Assembly: GCF_900128905.1 (NCBI RefSeq)
Contig: NZ_FQTV01000018.1
Span: 22,105-86,104, forward strand
DNA from: Bacteroides luti
GTDB taxonomy: Bacteria > Bacteroidota > Bacteroidia > Bacteroidales > Bacteroidaceae
Length of the DNA stretch: 64,000 nt
Reading direction: 5' to 3'
Shown here: positions 1 through 8,037 of the stretch, piece by piece
Layout of the letters: each line of letters begins with the position of its first letter
How positions within the stretch are numbered: position 1 is the stretch's first letter
The notes under the pieces: model-generated
Told to the model about the DNA's origin: nothing
Database searches by the model: none
Seen by the model: only the letters and a program-made list of their open reading frames with translations
Made by a program: the position numbers and the translations under genes

Positions 1-1
1 T

Positions 2-1324
2 TCTACGTATATGATTCCTTATCTGGATGATAAGTATGAAATGCTGAGAATGCTGAGTGATTCTATTAAAGGTGTTTATGCTTCTGTGTTTTACAGTGAT
101 AGTAAATCGTACATGCAGGCAACCTCCAACTTTATAGATCAGGAAAAAATGGCGGTAATTCTTCAGGAAGTTGTTGGTAACCAGTATGGTGACCGCTATT
201 ATCCTTCTATGTCCGGGGTGGCAAGGTCGCTCAATTATTACCCGATTGGAGATGAGAAACCGGAAGAGGGAACTGTGAATATTGCATTAGGACTTGGCAA
301 ATACATTGTTGATGGAGGTATGACTCTTAGATTCTCTCCTTATCATCCACATCAGATATTGCAGACCAGCGAATTGGATATTACATTAAAAGAGACTCAG
401 ACTCGCTTCTATGCTTTGGACTTAAAGAATATAGGCCAGGATTTTTCTATAGATGATGGTTTTAATTTGCTGAAACTTCCTGTTAAAGAGGCCGAGAATG
501 ATGGTTCATTGCGTTATCTTGCTTCTACTTTCGATCCTTATGATCAGGTGATTAGAGATGGTATTTATCCTGGTGGACGTAAGCTGATTACTTTTGCCAA
601 TATTTTGCAGCATGATGTTTTTCCATTGGCTGAGATATTGAAGTTGGCAATGAAGTATGGGGAGGATGAAATGAGACGTCCGGTTGAAATTGAATTTGCC
701 GCAACTATGAGTACTGAGATGGACAAATCGGGTACATTCTATTTGTTGCAGATTCGTCCTATTGTAGATAGTAAGCAGGTGCTTGATGAAGATTTGTCGT
801 TAATAGAAGCCGAAAAAACATTGCTTGCATCTAATCATGCGTTAGGACATGGAATTATGAATGATGTGTATGACATTGTTTATGTAAAGACTGACAATTA
901 CAGTGCATCTCACAATCAGGATATTGCTTACGAAATAGAAAAACTGAATAAGGAGTTTCTTGATAAAAACAAGAATTATATTCTGGTTGGTCCGGGGCGA
1001 TGGGGTTCCAGCGATACCTGGCTGGGTATTCCTGTAAAATGGCCACATATATCGTCTGCAAAGGTTATTGTTGAAGCGGGTCTAACAAATTATAGAGTAG
1101 ATCCAAGTCAGGGTACGCATTTCTTTCAGAATCTGACATCGTTTGGTGTGGGCTACTTTACTATTAATTCTTATATGAATGATGGAATCTATGATCAGGA
1201 TTTCCTGAATGATAAGGAACCTGCGTTTGAAACTAAATACCTTCGTCATATACATTTTGATAAGCCATTGATCGTTAAAATAGATGGAATGAAGAATATT
1301 GGAGTCGTGATGAAGCCTGAATAA
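2..1324 (+). CDS. PEP/pyruvate-binding domain protein, C-terminal part (5' truncated by window edge)
   Basis: The reading frame is open to the left edge: codons upstream of the first ATG at position 11 are sense, so the true start lies outside the window. The visible 440 residues resemble the ATP-grasp-like N-terminal domain of the PEP synthase / pyruvate phosphate dikinase family. The stretch 'YLLQIRPI' matches the end of the nucleotide-binding domain, where an LQ-x-RP motif is typical. In Bacteroides this module occurs in a protein of roughly 1000 residues annotated as PEP synthase-like. No phosphohistidine swivel domain follows, so full PEP synthase activity should not be assumed. The downstream gene is co-directional after a 124-bp gap. 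Confidence 0.7.
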   Translation, partial: STYMIPYLDDKYEMLRMLSDSIKGVYASVFYSDSKSYMQATSNFIDQEKMAVILQEVVGNQYGDRYYPSMSGVARSLNYYPIGDEKPEEGTVNIALGLGKYIVDGGMTLRFSPYHPHQILQTSELDITLKETQTRFYALDLKNIGQDFSIDDGFNLLKLPVKEAENDGSLRYLASTFDPYDQVIRDGIYPGGRKLITFANILQHDVFPLAEILKLAMKYGEDEMRRPVEIEFAATMSTEMDKSGTFYLLQIRPIVDSKQVLDEDLSLIEAEKTLLASNHALGHGIMNDVYDIVYVKTDNYSASHNQDIAYEIEKLNKEFLDKNKNYILVGPGRWGSSDTWLGIPVKWPHISSAKVIVEAGLTNYRVDPSQGTHFFQNLTSFGVGYFTINSYMNDGIYDQDFLNDKEPAFETKYLRHIHFDKPLIVKIDGMKNIGVVMKPE

Positions 1325-1448
1325 CTTTACAAATGAAATAGTTGTAGTTGAAGCATTAATGGCGGATTGAAGGCTGTTTAATGTTGTTTTGCCATTTATT
1401 GTTAGACTTAAGAAAGTTTATCGATTATATAATTAAAATTATCAAGTT

Positions 1449-2027
1449 ATGAAAAGATCTGTATTTTTAATGTTATTCTTTGTTGCTGTTTCATGTGCTG
1501 CTCAGGAACTTAAGCCTATCAAATTAAATGCACCTGATTTGAAACGGACTGTTACATTGATGAACGCTTTCTCTAACAGAAAATCTACCAGAACGTTTTC
1601 TGATAAAATGCTTAGTCATCAGGATCTTTCCGATCTTCTTTGGGCTGCAAACGGAATTAACCGCCCAAAGGAAGGAAAAAGAACTGCTCCATCTGCCCGA
1701 AATAAACAAGACATCAAAGTCTATGTATGTATGGCCGAAGGCAATTATCTATATAACGCTTCTACCAGTACCCTTGACCCGATAAGTAAAGATGATGTAC
1801 GCCCAATGAAAGCTCCGATATGCCTGATTCTGGTTTCTGATAACAATGAATCCTGGGGTGCACTAGATGCCGGAATTGTTTCTCAGAATATATCATTGTT
1901 TTGTTCAGGTGCAGACTTGGCAACAGTATGCCGGGCTAGCATGAACAAAGAAGAATTGAAAAAAGCGTTGAACCTGACAGATAAGCAGACTCTCTATCTG
2001 AATCATCCCGTAGGATACTTTAAATAA
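1449..2027 (+). CDS. Exported SagB/nitroreductase-family protein
   Basis: This 192-residue protein begins with a signal peptide (hydrophobic residues 4-17 ending SCAAQ). The mature part has the features of small SagB-type nitroreductases: 'NRKSTRTFSDK' near residues 43-53, 'LLWAANGINRP' near 63-73, and a C-terminal 'NHPVGYFK' where the family often ends in a hydrophobic P-x-G segment. Such proteins bind FMN and carry out redox reactions on unknown substrates. The Bacteroidetes exported versions have no assigned substrate. The start codon precedes the signal peptide directly. An intrinsic terminator follows. Confidence 0.75.
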   Translation: MKRSVFLMLFFVAVSCAAQELKPIKLNAPDLKRTVTLMNAFSNRKSTRTFSDKMLSHQDLSDLLWAANGINRPKEGKRTAPSARNKQDIKVYVCMAEGNYLYNASTSTLDPISKDDVRPMKAPICLILVSDNNESWGALDAGIVSQNISLFCSGADLATVCRASMNKEELKKALNLTDKQTLYLNHPVGYFK

Positions 2028-2033
2028 AATAGT

Positions 2034-2077
2034 AAGTCCTTGTACAGAACCAATATATTTGTGCAAGGACTTTTTTT
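2034..2077 (+). terminator. Intrinsic terminator after the nitroreductase gene
   Basis: A stem AAGTCCTTGTAC / GTGCAAGGACTT encloses a loop of about 20 nt and is followed by a run of seven T. It begins 7 nt after the stop codon. Confidence 0.8.
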
Positions 2078-2248
2078 ATTTCAGTATCAGAACTTATCAA
2101 AATGGAATGGCTGGATATTGTTTGTTATTAAAAAGATTTGTTATTGTAATTCTATTATTTAATTTTACGCGCAATTATTAGTGGGATAATTTGAATAATT
2201 ATTTTTAATAATACTTGTTGGATGCATAATTCTTAAATAAACAATAAT

Positions 2249-3562
2249 ATGAAAAAGATCTTTTGGCTATTTTTAATTCTTGTATGTAATGTGCAACTGT
2301 TTGCTCAGCAAGGGTATCAACCTTCTGAGGAAAACCTGAAAAGTAGAACAGAATTTCAGGATGAAAAGTTTGGAATGTTTATCCATTGGGGACTATACAG
2401 TATGCTGGGCGATGGTGAATGGGTAATGAATAACAGGAATATTAACTGGAAAGAGTATGAGAAACTGGCTTCTGCTTTCTATCCTTCCAGATTTGATGCT
2501 GCCGCATGGGTTTCGGCTGCAAAGGCTGCCGGTATGAAGTATATTTGCTTCACAACTCGTCACCACGATGGCTTTTCAATGTTTAAAACTAAATATTCGG
2601 ATTATAATGTTGTAGATGCAACTCCTTTCAAAAGAGATATAGTGAAAGCTTTAGCCGAAGAATGTAAAAAGCAGGGGTTAAAACTTCATCTTTACTATTC
2701 TCATCTGGATTGGCGTCGTGATGATTATTATCCAATTGGTAAAACGGGCCTTATTGGTAGAACAGGACAGGGAACTGGCCGAACTACGCATGGAAAATGG
2801 AGTGATTATATGAACTTTATGAATAATCAGCTTACCGAATTACTAACTAACTATGGTCCGATTGGTGCAATCTGGTTTGATGGTTATTGGGACAAGGACC
2901 AGGATCCTACCTGGGACTGGAACTTAGGCGGACAGTACGAACTGATTCACAAACTACAACCGGGATGTATGATTGGAAACAATCATCACAGTACTCCGCT
3001 TCCTGGTGAAGATTTTCAGATGTTTGAACGTGATCTCCCAGGCGAGAATACAGCCGGACTTTCAGGACAGACAATCAGCAGACTTCCTTTGGAAACTTGC
3101 GAAACCATGAATAGAAACTGGGGATATGACATTACTGATAATAACTATAAAACAACCAAAGAGTTTATTCATTTTTTAGTAAAAGCTGCTGGAAATAATG
3201 CTAACTTGCTTATCAATGTTGGTCCTCAGCCCAATGGAGAAATTCCGGCAACCGCTGTTCAAAGATTAAAAGAAGTGGGAGAGTGGATGAAAGTGTATGG
3301 TGAAACAATTTACGGAACCCGTGGTGGGGTAGTTCCGGTTCGTGATTGGGGAGTAACTACCCAGAAAGGAAATAAGCTATTTGTCCATATCCTGAACCTG
3401 AAAGATAAAGCTTTATTTTTGCCTGTTACCAATAAGGTGAAGAATGCTGTATTGTTCAAGAATAAAACTGCAATTAAATTCAAACAAGATAAAGAAGGTG
3501 TTTTGCTGTACTTAACAGAAGCTCCTACAGATGTTGATTATGTTGTGGAATTATCTTTCTGA
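2249..3562 (+). CDS. Secreted alpha-L-fucosidase, GH29
   Basis: The 437-residue protein has a signal peptide (MKKIFWLFLILV..., cleavage near FAQ-Q at residue 20). It carries GH29 signatures: FGMFIHWGLYS at 41-51, TRHHDGFSMF at 103-112 and IWFDGYW at 208-214, in which D211 is the predicted nucleophile. The enzyme should remove terminal alpha-L-fucose from glycans in the periplasm. It is close to the size of a catalytic domain plus a short beta-domain, with no carbohydrate-binding module. It stands alone, with no SusC/SusD beside it. A 22-bp-period repeat array begins 79 bp downstream. Confidence 0.9.
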   Translation: MKKIFWLFLILVCNVQLFAQQGYQPSEENLKSRTEFQDEKFGMFIHWGLYSMLGDGEWVMNNRNINWKEYEKLASAFYPSRFDAAAWVSAAKAAGMKYICFTTRHHDGFSMFKTKYSDYNVVDATPFKRDIVKALAEECKKQGLKLHLYYSHLDWRRDDYYPIGKTGLIGRTGQGTGRTTHGKWSDYMNFMNNQLTELLTNYGPIGAIWFDGYWDKDQDPTWDWNLGGQYELIHKLQPGCMIGNNHHSTPLPGEDFQMFERDLPGENTAGLSGQTISRLPLETCETMNRNWGYDITDNNYKTTKEFIHFLVKAAGNNANLLINVGPQPNGEIPATAVQRLKEVGEWMKVYGETIYGTRGGVVPVRDWGVTTQKGNKLFVHILNLKDKALFLPVTNKVKNAVLFKNKTAIKFKQDKEGVLLYLTEAPTDVDYVVELSF

Positions 3563-3641
3563 TTTTTTTTGTATTTATTCCCAGTAAATTTAATAGTTTG
3601 AAGTAATAAACAAAAAAGCCGGTATCTCTTTTTGAATCTCT

Positions 3642-3717
3642 TGTACAAAAGATTGCATTCTTCTGTACAAAGCAATTTAATCTTCTGTACAAAAGAATTA
3701 ATTGTTTTGTACAAGGA
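3642..3717. repeat. TGTACA repeat array, copy 1 (22-bp period)
   Basis: TGTACA occurs at 3642, 3664, 3686 and 3708, an exact 22-bp spacing. The spacers are AT-rich and each 22-nt unit is itself close to a dyad (AAAAGAATTAATTGTTT type). A second array with the same spacing and similar units lies at 32671-32742. It sits in the 402-bp gap between the convergent GH29 and prolyl oligopeptidase genes. The rest of that gap holds only the terminator at 3855. Confidence 0.75.
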
Positions 3718-3854
3718 TAAATTAATTATTCGTGATGAGTGTAAAACTACCCGAGGAGTATTTTAAAAAAGGAACCGAAAAGTTAAATTGAGTCTTTGAA
3801 GATTGAATATTCTGGATTGGTCTCAGATAAGGGATCCGAAGATGAAAAAGAAAT

Positions 3855-3896
3855 AAAAATGGGCTGTCCTAATTTGTTTGGACAGCCCATTTTTTA
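3855..3896. terminator. Bidirectional terminator between convergent genes
   Basis: The stem AAATGGGCTGTCC / GGACAGCCCATTT has a 10-nt loop. It is flanked by an A-rich tract on the left and a T tract on the right, so it can act for both the upstream plus-strand gene and the minus-strand peptidase. Confidence 0.85.
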
Positions 3897-3964
3897 TTTG
3901 TGATTAAAAGTTTGATAATCCCTTTATTTTCCTTTGGTTCTATAAACCAAGTGGTAGAAAGAGA

Positions 3965-6079
3965 TTATAGTTTCGGATTTATTCCAATATTATACATGAT
4001 GAATGAGTAAATATCTGCTTGCTCATCAATAACTTTACTGATAGGTTTTCCTGAACCATGTCCGGCTTTACTGTCAATTCGTATCAGTGCAGGATTCTTT
4101 TTATTGCTTGCCTCTTGTAAGGTCGCAGCATATTTGAAAGAATGTGCAGGAACTACACGGTCGTCATGATCAGCTGTAGTTACCATAATTGCAGGGTAGG
4201 TAATTCCTTTCTTGAATGTATGCAAAGGGGAGTAAGCATGCAGATAATCAAACATTTCTTTGCTGTCTTCGCTGGTACCGTAATCGCTTGCCCAGTTCCA
4301 ACCGATGGTGAATTTATGATAGCGAAGCATATCCATAACGCCTACTTCAGGAATAGCAACCTTGAATAGATCAGGGCGTTGATTAACGCAGGCACCAATA
4401 AGTAATCCGCCGTTAGAACCTCCTACAATAGCAACTTTAGATTTGCTGGTGTATTTCTTTGCAATCAGGTATTCGGCTGCTGAAATAAAGTCGTCGAAAA
4501 CATTTTGTTTATGCATCTTGGTCCCGGCAATATGCCATTCTTCACCATACTCGCCACCACCACGAAGATTTGCCTGTGCATAAATACCTCCGTTTTCAAG
4601 GAATGGGATGCGGAAAGTAGAGAAGCTAGGGTTGAGGCTGATGTTAAAACCACCGTAAGCATAAAGGAAAACTGGGTTGCTGCCATCTTTTTTCAATCCT
4701 TTCTTGTAAGTTAGAAACATAGGAATCTTTGTTCCGTCTTTACTTGGATAGAAAACCTGTTCCGTTACAAAATCTTCCGGATTGAAATTTACCTTCGGAG
4801 CACGATATAATGACGATTCATTTGTGTCGACATTGTATTTATAAACTGCACCAGGGAAAGTGAAAGAAGTGAAGATGAAAAATGCATCCTTCTCATCTTT
4901 ATCACCACTAAATCCTACAGAACCCAGTGATGGGAGTTTTACTTCATGAAGAAGTTTTCCATCAGTATTATATACGAATGCATGATTTGATGCATCTTTG
5001 TCGTAGGTTAGCACTAATTTACCTCCAATAACTTCTGCACCTGAAAGGACAGATGTAGATTCCGGCACCAGAACTTTCCAGTTCTCGAGTTTTGGAGAGT
5101 TGATATCAGCAACCATTACTTTACTTTTGGGCGCTCCAAAGTTAGTAGTAAAGAGAATCTTATTTCCAATAACTTCGATAGGAGAATACTCATAATTAAA
5201 ATCAGAAGCCAGTTGTTCAATTGGAGCATCGGCTTTTGTAAGGTTTTTCATATAGAGAGCATTACCTCTACCTTCTCCTGATTCAAAAATGAAAAGAGCT
5301 TGCTGATCCTCGCTTACGCTGGCTGTATAGAAACGCTTTGGATATTTAGGATTTTGATAAACCAAAACATCTTTGGATTGTGGCTCTCCAATCTTGTGAT
5401 AGTAAATTTTATGATTCTCGTTCACATTGGAAAATTCTTTTCCGGCAACAGGGGCATCGTATGCGCTATAGTAAAAACCATCTCCCTGCCATGCCGCACC
5501 TGAAAATTTAGCCCATTGAATATGATCATCCAATAGTTTTCTTGTGGCAATATCCATTACATAAACTTCTCTCCAGTCCGACCCGCTTCTTGAAATAGTA
5601 TAAGCAAAATATTTGCCATCTTTTGAGAAAGAAATACCTGTCAGAGCAACAGTTCCATCTTCTGATAATTTATTAGGATCAAGAAAAACTTCAGGTTCGG
5701 AGTCTAAAGTGTTTTGCACATAAAGAACACTTTGGTTTTGTAAACCATCGTTCTTATAAAAATAGTATTTCCCGTTTTTCTTGAATGGAGCACCAATTTT
5801 TTCGTAATTGGTAAGATTGGTCAGCCTTTCCTTTAGTTTGTTTCTGAAAGGAATTTTTTCAAGATAAGAAGAGGTAACTTTGTTCTGTGCCTTTACCCAT
5901 GCTGCTGTCTCTTTTGTTGTATCATTCTCCAGCCATCTGTATGGGTCTGCAACTTTTACACCGAAGTAAGTATCAACTGTATTGTCTTTCTTTGTAATAG
6001 GATAAGTCAATTTACTTTTCTGCCCGAAAGTATTTGCAGTAATCATTCCACATGCTAATAATAGCGTCATTTTTTTCAT
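3965..6079 (-). CDS. Prolyl oligopeptidase, S9A family (exported)
   Basis: The 704-residue protein has a signal peptide (first 20 residues, ending NTFGQ). It has the two-domain S9A layout: an N-terminal beta-propeller (about 70-420) and a C-terminal alpha/beta-hydrolase. The catalytic triad is visible: S555 in GGSNGG, D640 in DHDDRVVP and H674 in AGHGSGK. It should cleave post-proline bonds of short peptides in the periplasm. Length and motifs are typical of the family. A strong consensus promoter lies upstream, so it is probably a single-gene transcription unit. Confidence 0.93.
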   Translation of the reverse strand: MKKMTLLLACGMITANTFGQKSKLTYPITKKDNTVDTYFGVKVADPYRWLENDTTKETAAWVKAQNKVTSSYLEKIPFRNKLKERLTNLTNYEKIGAPFKKNGKYYFYKNDGLQNQSVLYVQNTLDSEPEVFLDPNKLSEDGTVALTGISFSKDGKYFAYTISRSGSDWREVYVMDIATRKLLDDHIQWAKFSGAAWQGDGFYYSAYDAPVAGKEFSNVNENHKIYYHKIGEPQSKDVLVYQNPKYPKRFYTASVSEDQQALFIFESGEGRGNALYMKNLTKADAPIEQLASDFNYEYSPIEVIGNKILFTTNFGAPKSKVMVADINSPKLENWKVLVPESTSVLSGAEVIGGKLVLTYDKDASNHAFVYNTDGKLLHEVKLPSLGSVGFSGDKDEKDAFFIFTSFTFPGAVYKYNVDTNESSLYRAPKVNFNPEDFVTEQVFYPSKDGTKIPMFLTYKKGLKKDGSNPVFLYAYGGFNISLNPSFSTFRIPFLENGGIYAQANLRGGGEYGEEWHIAGTKMHKQNVFDDFISAAEYLIAKKYTSKSKVAIVGGSNGGLLIGACVNQRPDLFKVAIPEVGVMDMLRYHKFTIGWNWASDYGTSEDSKEMFDYLHAYSPLHTFKKGITYPAIMVTTADHDDRVVPAHSFKYAATLQEASNKKNPALIRIDSKAGHGSGKPISKVIDEQADIYSFIMYNIGINPKL

Positions 6080-6120
6080 CTTTTATATCTTTTAGTAGTA
6101 TCGTTTTTCTGTAAGAAATG

Positions 6121-6151
6121 CAAATATATTCGAAATATATAAACCGTCAAA
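6121..6151 (-). promoter_or_regulatory. Bacteroides-type promoter of the prolyl oligopeptidase gene
   Basis: On the minus strand, TTTG (6148-6151) is followed after 19 nt by TATATTTG (6121-6128). This matches the TTTG-N19-TAnnTTTG consensus and lies 42 bp upstream of the start codon. Confidence 0.7.
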
Positions 6152-6180
6152 GATGAAAAAAGAATATTACTTATAATACT

Positions 6181-6251
6181 AAAAAAAAGAAAGCGATCAC
6201 AATGGATCGCCTTCACAATAATAAAAGGGACTATCCTTTTGGACAGTCCCT
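6181..6251 (-). terminator. Tandem terminators after gdhA
   Basis: In the minus direction two hairpins follow the gdhA stop. The first has stem GGGACTGTCC / GGATAGTCCC followed by TTTTATT (6224-6251). The second has stem GCGATC / GATCGC followed by TTTCTTTTTTTT (6181-6210). Confidence 0.75.
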
Positions 6252-6276
6252 TCACTATGAATTTTAATTCTGCTGA

Positions 6277-7611
6277 TTAAACGATACCTTGAGCCATCAT
6301 AGCATTTGCAACTTTCATGAAACCTGCAACGTTTGCACCTTTCACATAGTTTACATATCCGTCGGCTTCAGTTCCGTATTTAACGCAAGCTTCGTGGATA
6401 TTCTGCATAATGCTCTTCAATTTAGCGTCAACTTCTTCAGTAGACCAGCTTAATCTGATTGAGTTTTGAGACATTTCAAGACCAGAAACAGATACACCAC
6501 CAGCATTTGCAGCTTTACCTGGAGCATAAAGAATCTTAGCATCCTGGAATACTTTGATAGCTTCTGGAGTAGAAGGCATGTTTGCACCTTCACTAACTGC
6601 GATACATCCGTTAGCAACCAATGTCTTAGCATGGTCTCCGTTCAATTCATTCTGAGTTGCAGATGGAAGAGCGATATCACATTTTTCACCCCAAGGCTTA
6701 GCTCCTTCAACATATTTGCAACCGTATTTCTCTGCATATTCACGGATACGTCCTCTGTATACATTCTTCAGTTCCATGATGTAAGCAAGTTTTTCGCTGT
6801 CAATTCCGTCTGGATCATAAACATATCCGTCAGAATCAGAGCAAGTAACAACTTTACCACCTAGTTCAAGAACTTTTTCGATAGTGTATTGAGCAACGTT
6901 ACCTGAACCAGATACTGTACATACTTTACCTTTAAGATCTGTTCCTTTAGTCTTTAACATTTCCATCAGGAAGTAGATGTTACCGTAACCTGTTGCTTCA
7001 GGACGGATTAAAGAACCACCGTATTCACGACCTTTACCTGTGAATGTACCAGTAAATTCTTTGCAAAGTTTCTTGTACATACCGAACATGAAACCAATTT
7101 CGCGGCCACCAACACCAATGTCACCTGCAGGAACATCCTGGTCTGGACCAATGTGTTTCCACAATTCAAGCATGAATGATTGTACGAAACGCATAACCTC
7201 AGCATTTGACTTTCCACGAGGAGAGAAGTCGGATCCACCTTTAGCACCACCCATTGGTAATGTTGTCAATGAATTCTTGAATGTTTGTTCGAATGCTAAG
7301 AATTTAAGGATTGAAAGGTTTACAGAGCTGTGAAAACGTAAACCGCCTTTGTAAGGGCCTATAACGTTATTATGCTGGATACGGTAACCCATGTTAGTCT
7401 GAATATTACCTTTATCGTCCATCCATGTAACTCTGAATTGGAAAACTCTATCTGGAATACAAAGACGCTCAATTAAGTTTGCTTTGTCAAACTCAGGGTG
7501 TTTGTTGTATTCGTCTTCAATAGTAGAAAGTACTTCTTCCACTGCCTGATGATACTCTGGTTCGTTAGGGAACCTTCTTTTCAGGTCGTCTAAAACTTTA
7601 CTTGCATTCAT
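6277..7611 (-). CDS. gdhA: NADP-type glutamate dehydrogenase
   Basis: The 444-residue length fits hexameric bacterial glutamate dehydrogenase. Characteristic segments are the substrate-binding 'GPYKGGLRFH' and 'PMGGAKGGSDF', 'GRGREYGGS'-like residues (here GKGREYGGSLIRPEATGYG) and the nucleotide-binding 'VSGSGNVAQ'. It interconverts 2-oxoglutarate plus ammonium with glutamate and is the main route of ammonium assimilation in Bacteroides. NADP preference is inferred from family similarity. It is flanked by its own promoter and tandem terminators, so it is probably monocistronic. Confidence 0.95.
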   Translation of the reverse strand: MNASKVLDDLKRRFPNEPEYHQAVEEVLSTIEDEYNKHPEFDKANLIERLCIPDRVFQFRVTWMDDKGNIQTNMGYRIQHNNVIGPYKGGLRFHSSVNLSILKFLAFEQTFKNSLTTLPMGGAKGGSDFSPRGKSNAEVMRFVQSFMLELWKHIGPDQDVPAGDIGVGGREIGFMFGMYKKLCKEFTGTFTGKGREYGGSLIRPEATGYGNIYFLMEMLKTKGTDLKGKVCTVSGSGNVAQYTIEKVLELGGKVVTCSDSDGYVYDPDGIDSEKLAYIMELKNVYRGRIREYAEKYGCKYVEGAKPWGEKCDIALPSATQNELNGDHAKTLVANGCIAVSEGANMPSTPEAIKVFQDAKILYAPGKAANAGGVSVSGLEMSQNSIRLSWSTEEVDAKLKSIMQNIHEACVKYGTEADGYVNYVKGANVAGFMKVANAMMAQGIV

Positions 7612-7669
7612 AAGATTTCTTTTATTGGTTGTTGTATGTTAAAAATGTTGTTGTCTTAAGTTGTGATTG

Positions 7670-7700
7670 CAAATTTATTGTTTTAATTTTAAATATCAAA
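7670..7700 (-). promoter_or_regulatory. gdhA promoter
   Basis: Minus-strand TTTG (7697-7700) and TAAATTTG (7670-7677) are separated by 19 nt, which matches the Bacteroides sigma consensus. The -7 element lies 59 bp before the start codon. Confidence 0.7.
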
Positions 7701-8037
7701 CAAATTAATAATTTAAAGTGGAAATAAACATCAAATTGGTTGTTTTTGTTTTTTTTAGTGACGAAAAGATATCTTTTTGCTTTTTTTAAAGACTTGTGTG
7801 AAAATGTAAGGGTGAGACTTGGTAAATCAATATATGGTGGAGGATATATCATCAAATTGTCTATTAAATAAGATTTTATGATGTTAAAACGATATTTAAA
7901 ATGAACTAATAAAAGCAGATTGCGATTAGAATACTCTCTTTTGATTAGTTGTATTTTGAGGAACGGAAAGAATAAGGGGTGATAAATAGAAAGCATTAAA
8001 GTCTTCCAATTTTACCACCCCCAATAAAAAGTTTATG
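7701..8037. other. Intergenic region upstream of gdhA, no gene seen
   Basis: This AT-rich stretch between the gdhA promoter and the maeB stop contains an open minus-strand frame of 124 codons. That frame overlaps the gdhA promoter, has low-complexity composition and resembles no family. I see no convincing terminator hairpin for maeB. Confidence 0.5.

Noticed and set aside
3642..3713. TGTACA array as a possible CRISPR
   Set aside because: The repeated core is only 6 bp with 16-bp related spacers. CRISPR repeats are longer, spacers are unrelated to each other, and no cas genes are present.
7622..7996. Minus-strand open frame of 124 codons upstream of gdhA
   Set aside because: It overlaps the consensus gdhA promoter, is low-complexity and AT-rich, and resembles no protein family.
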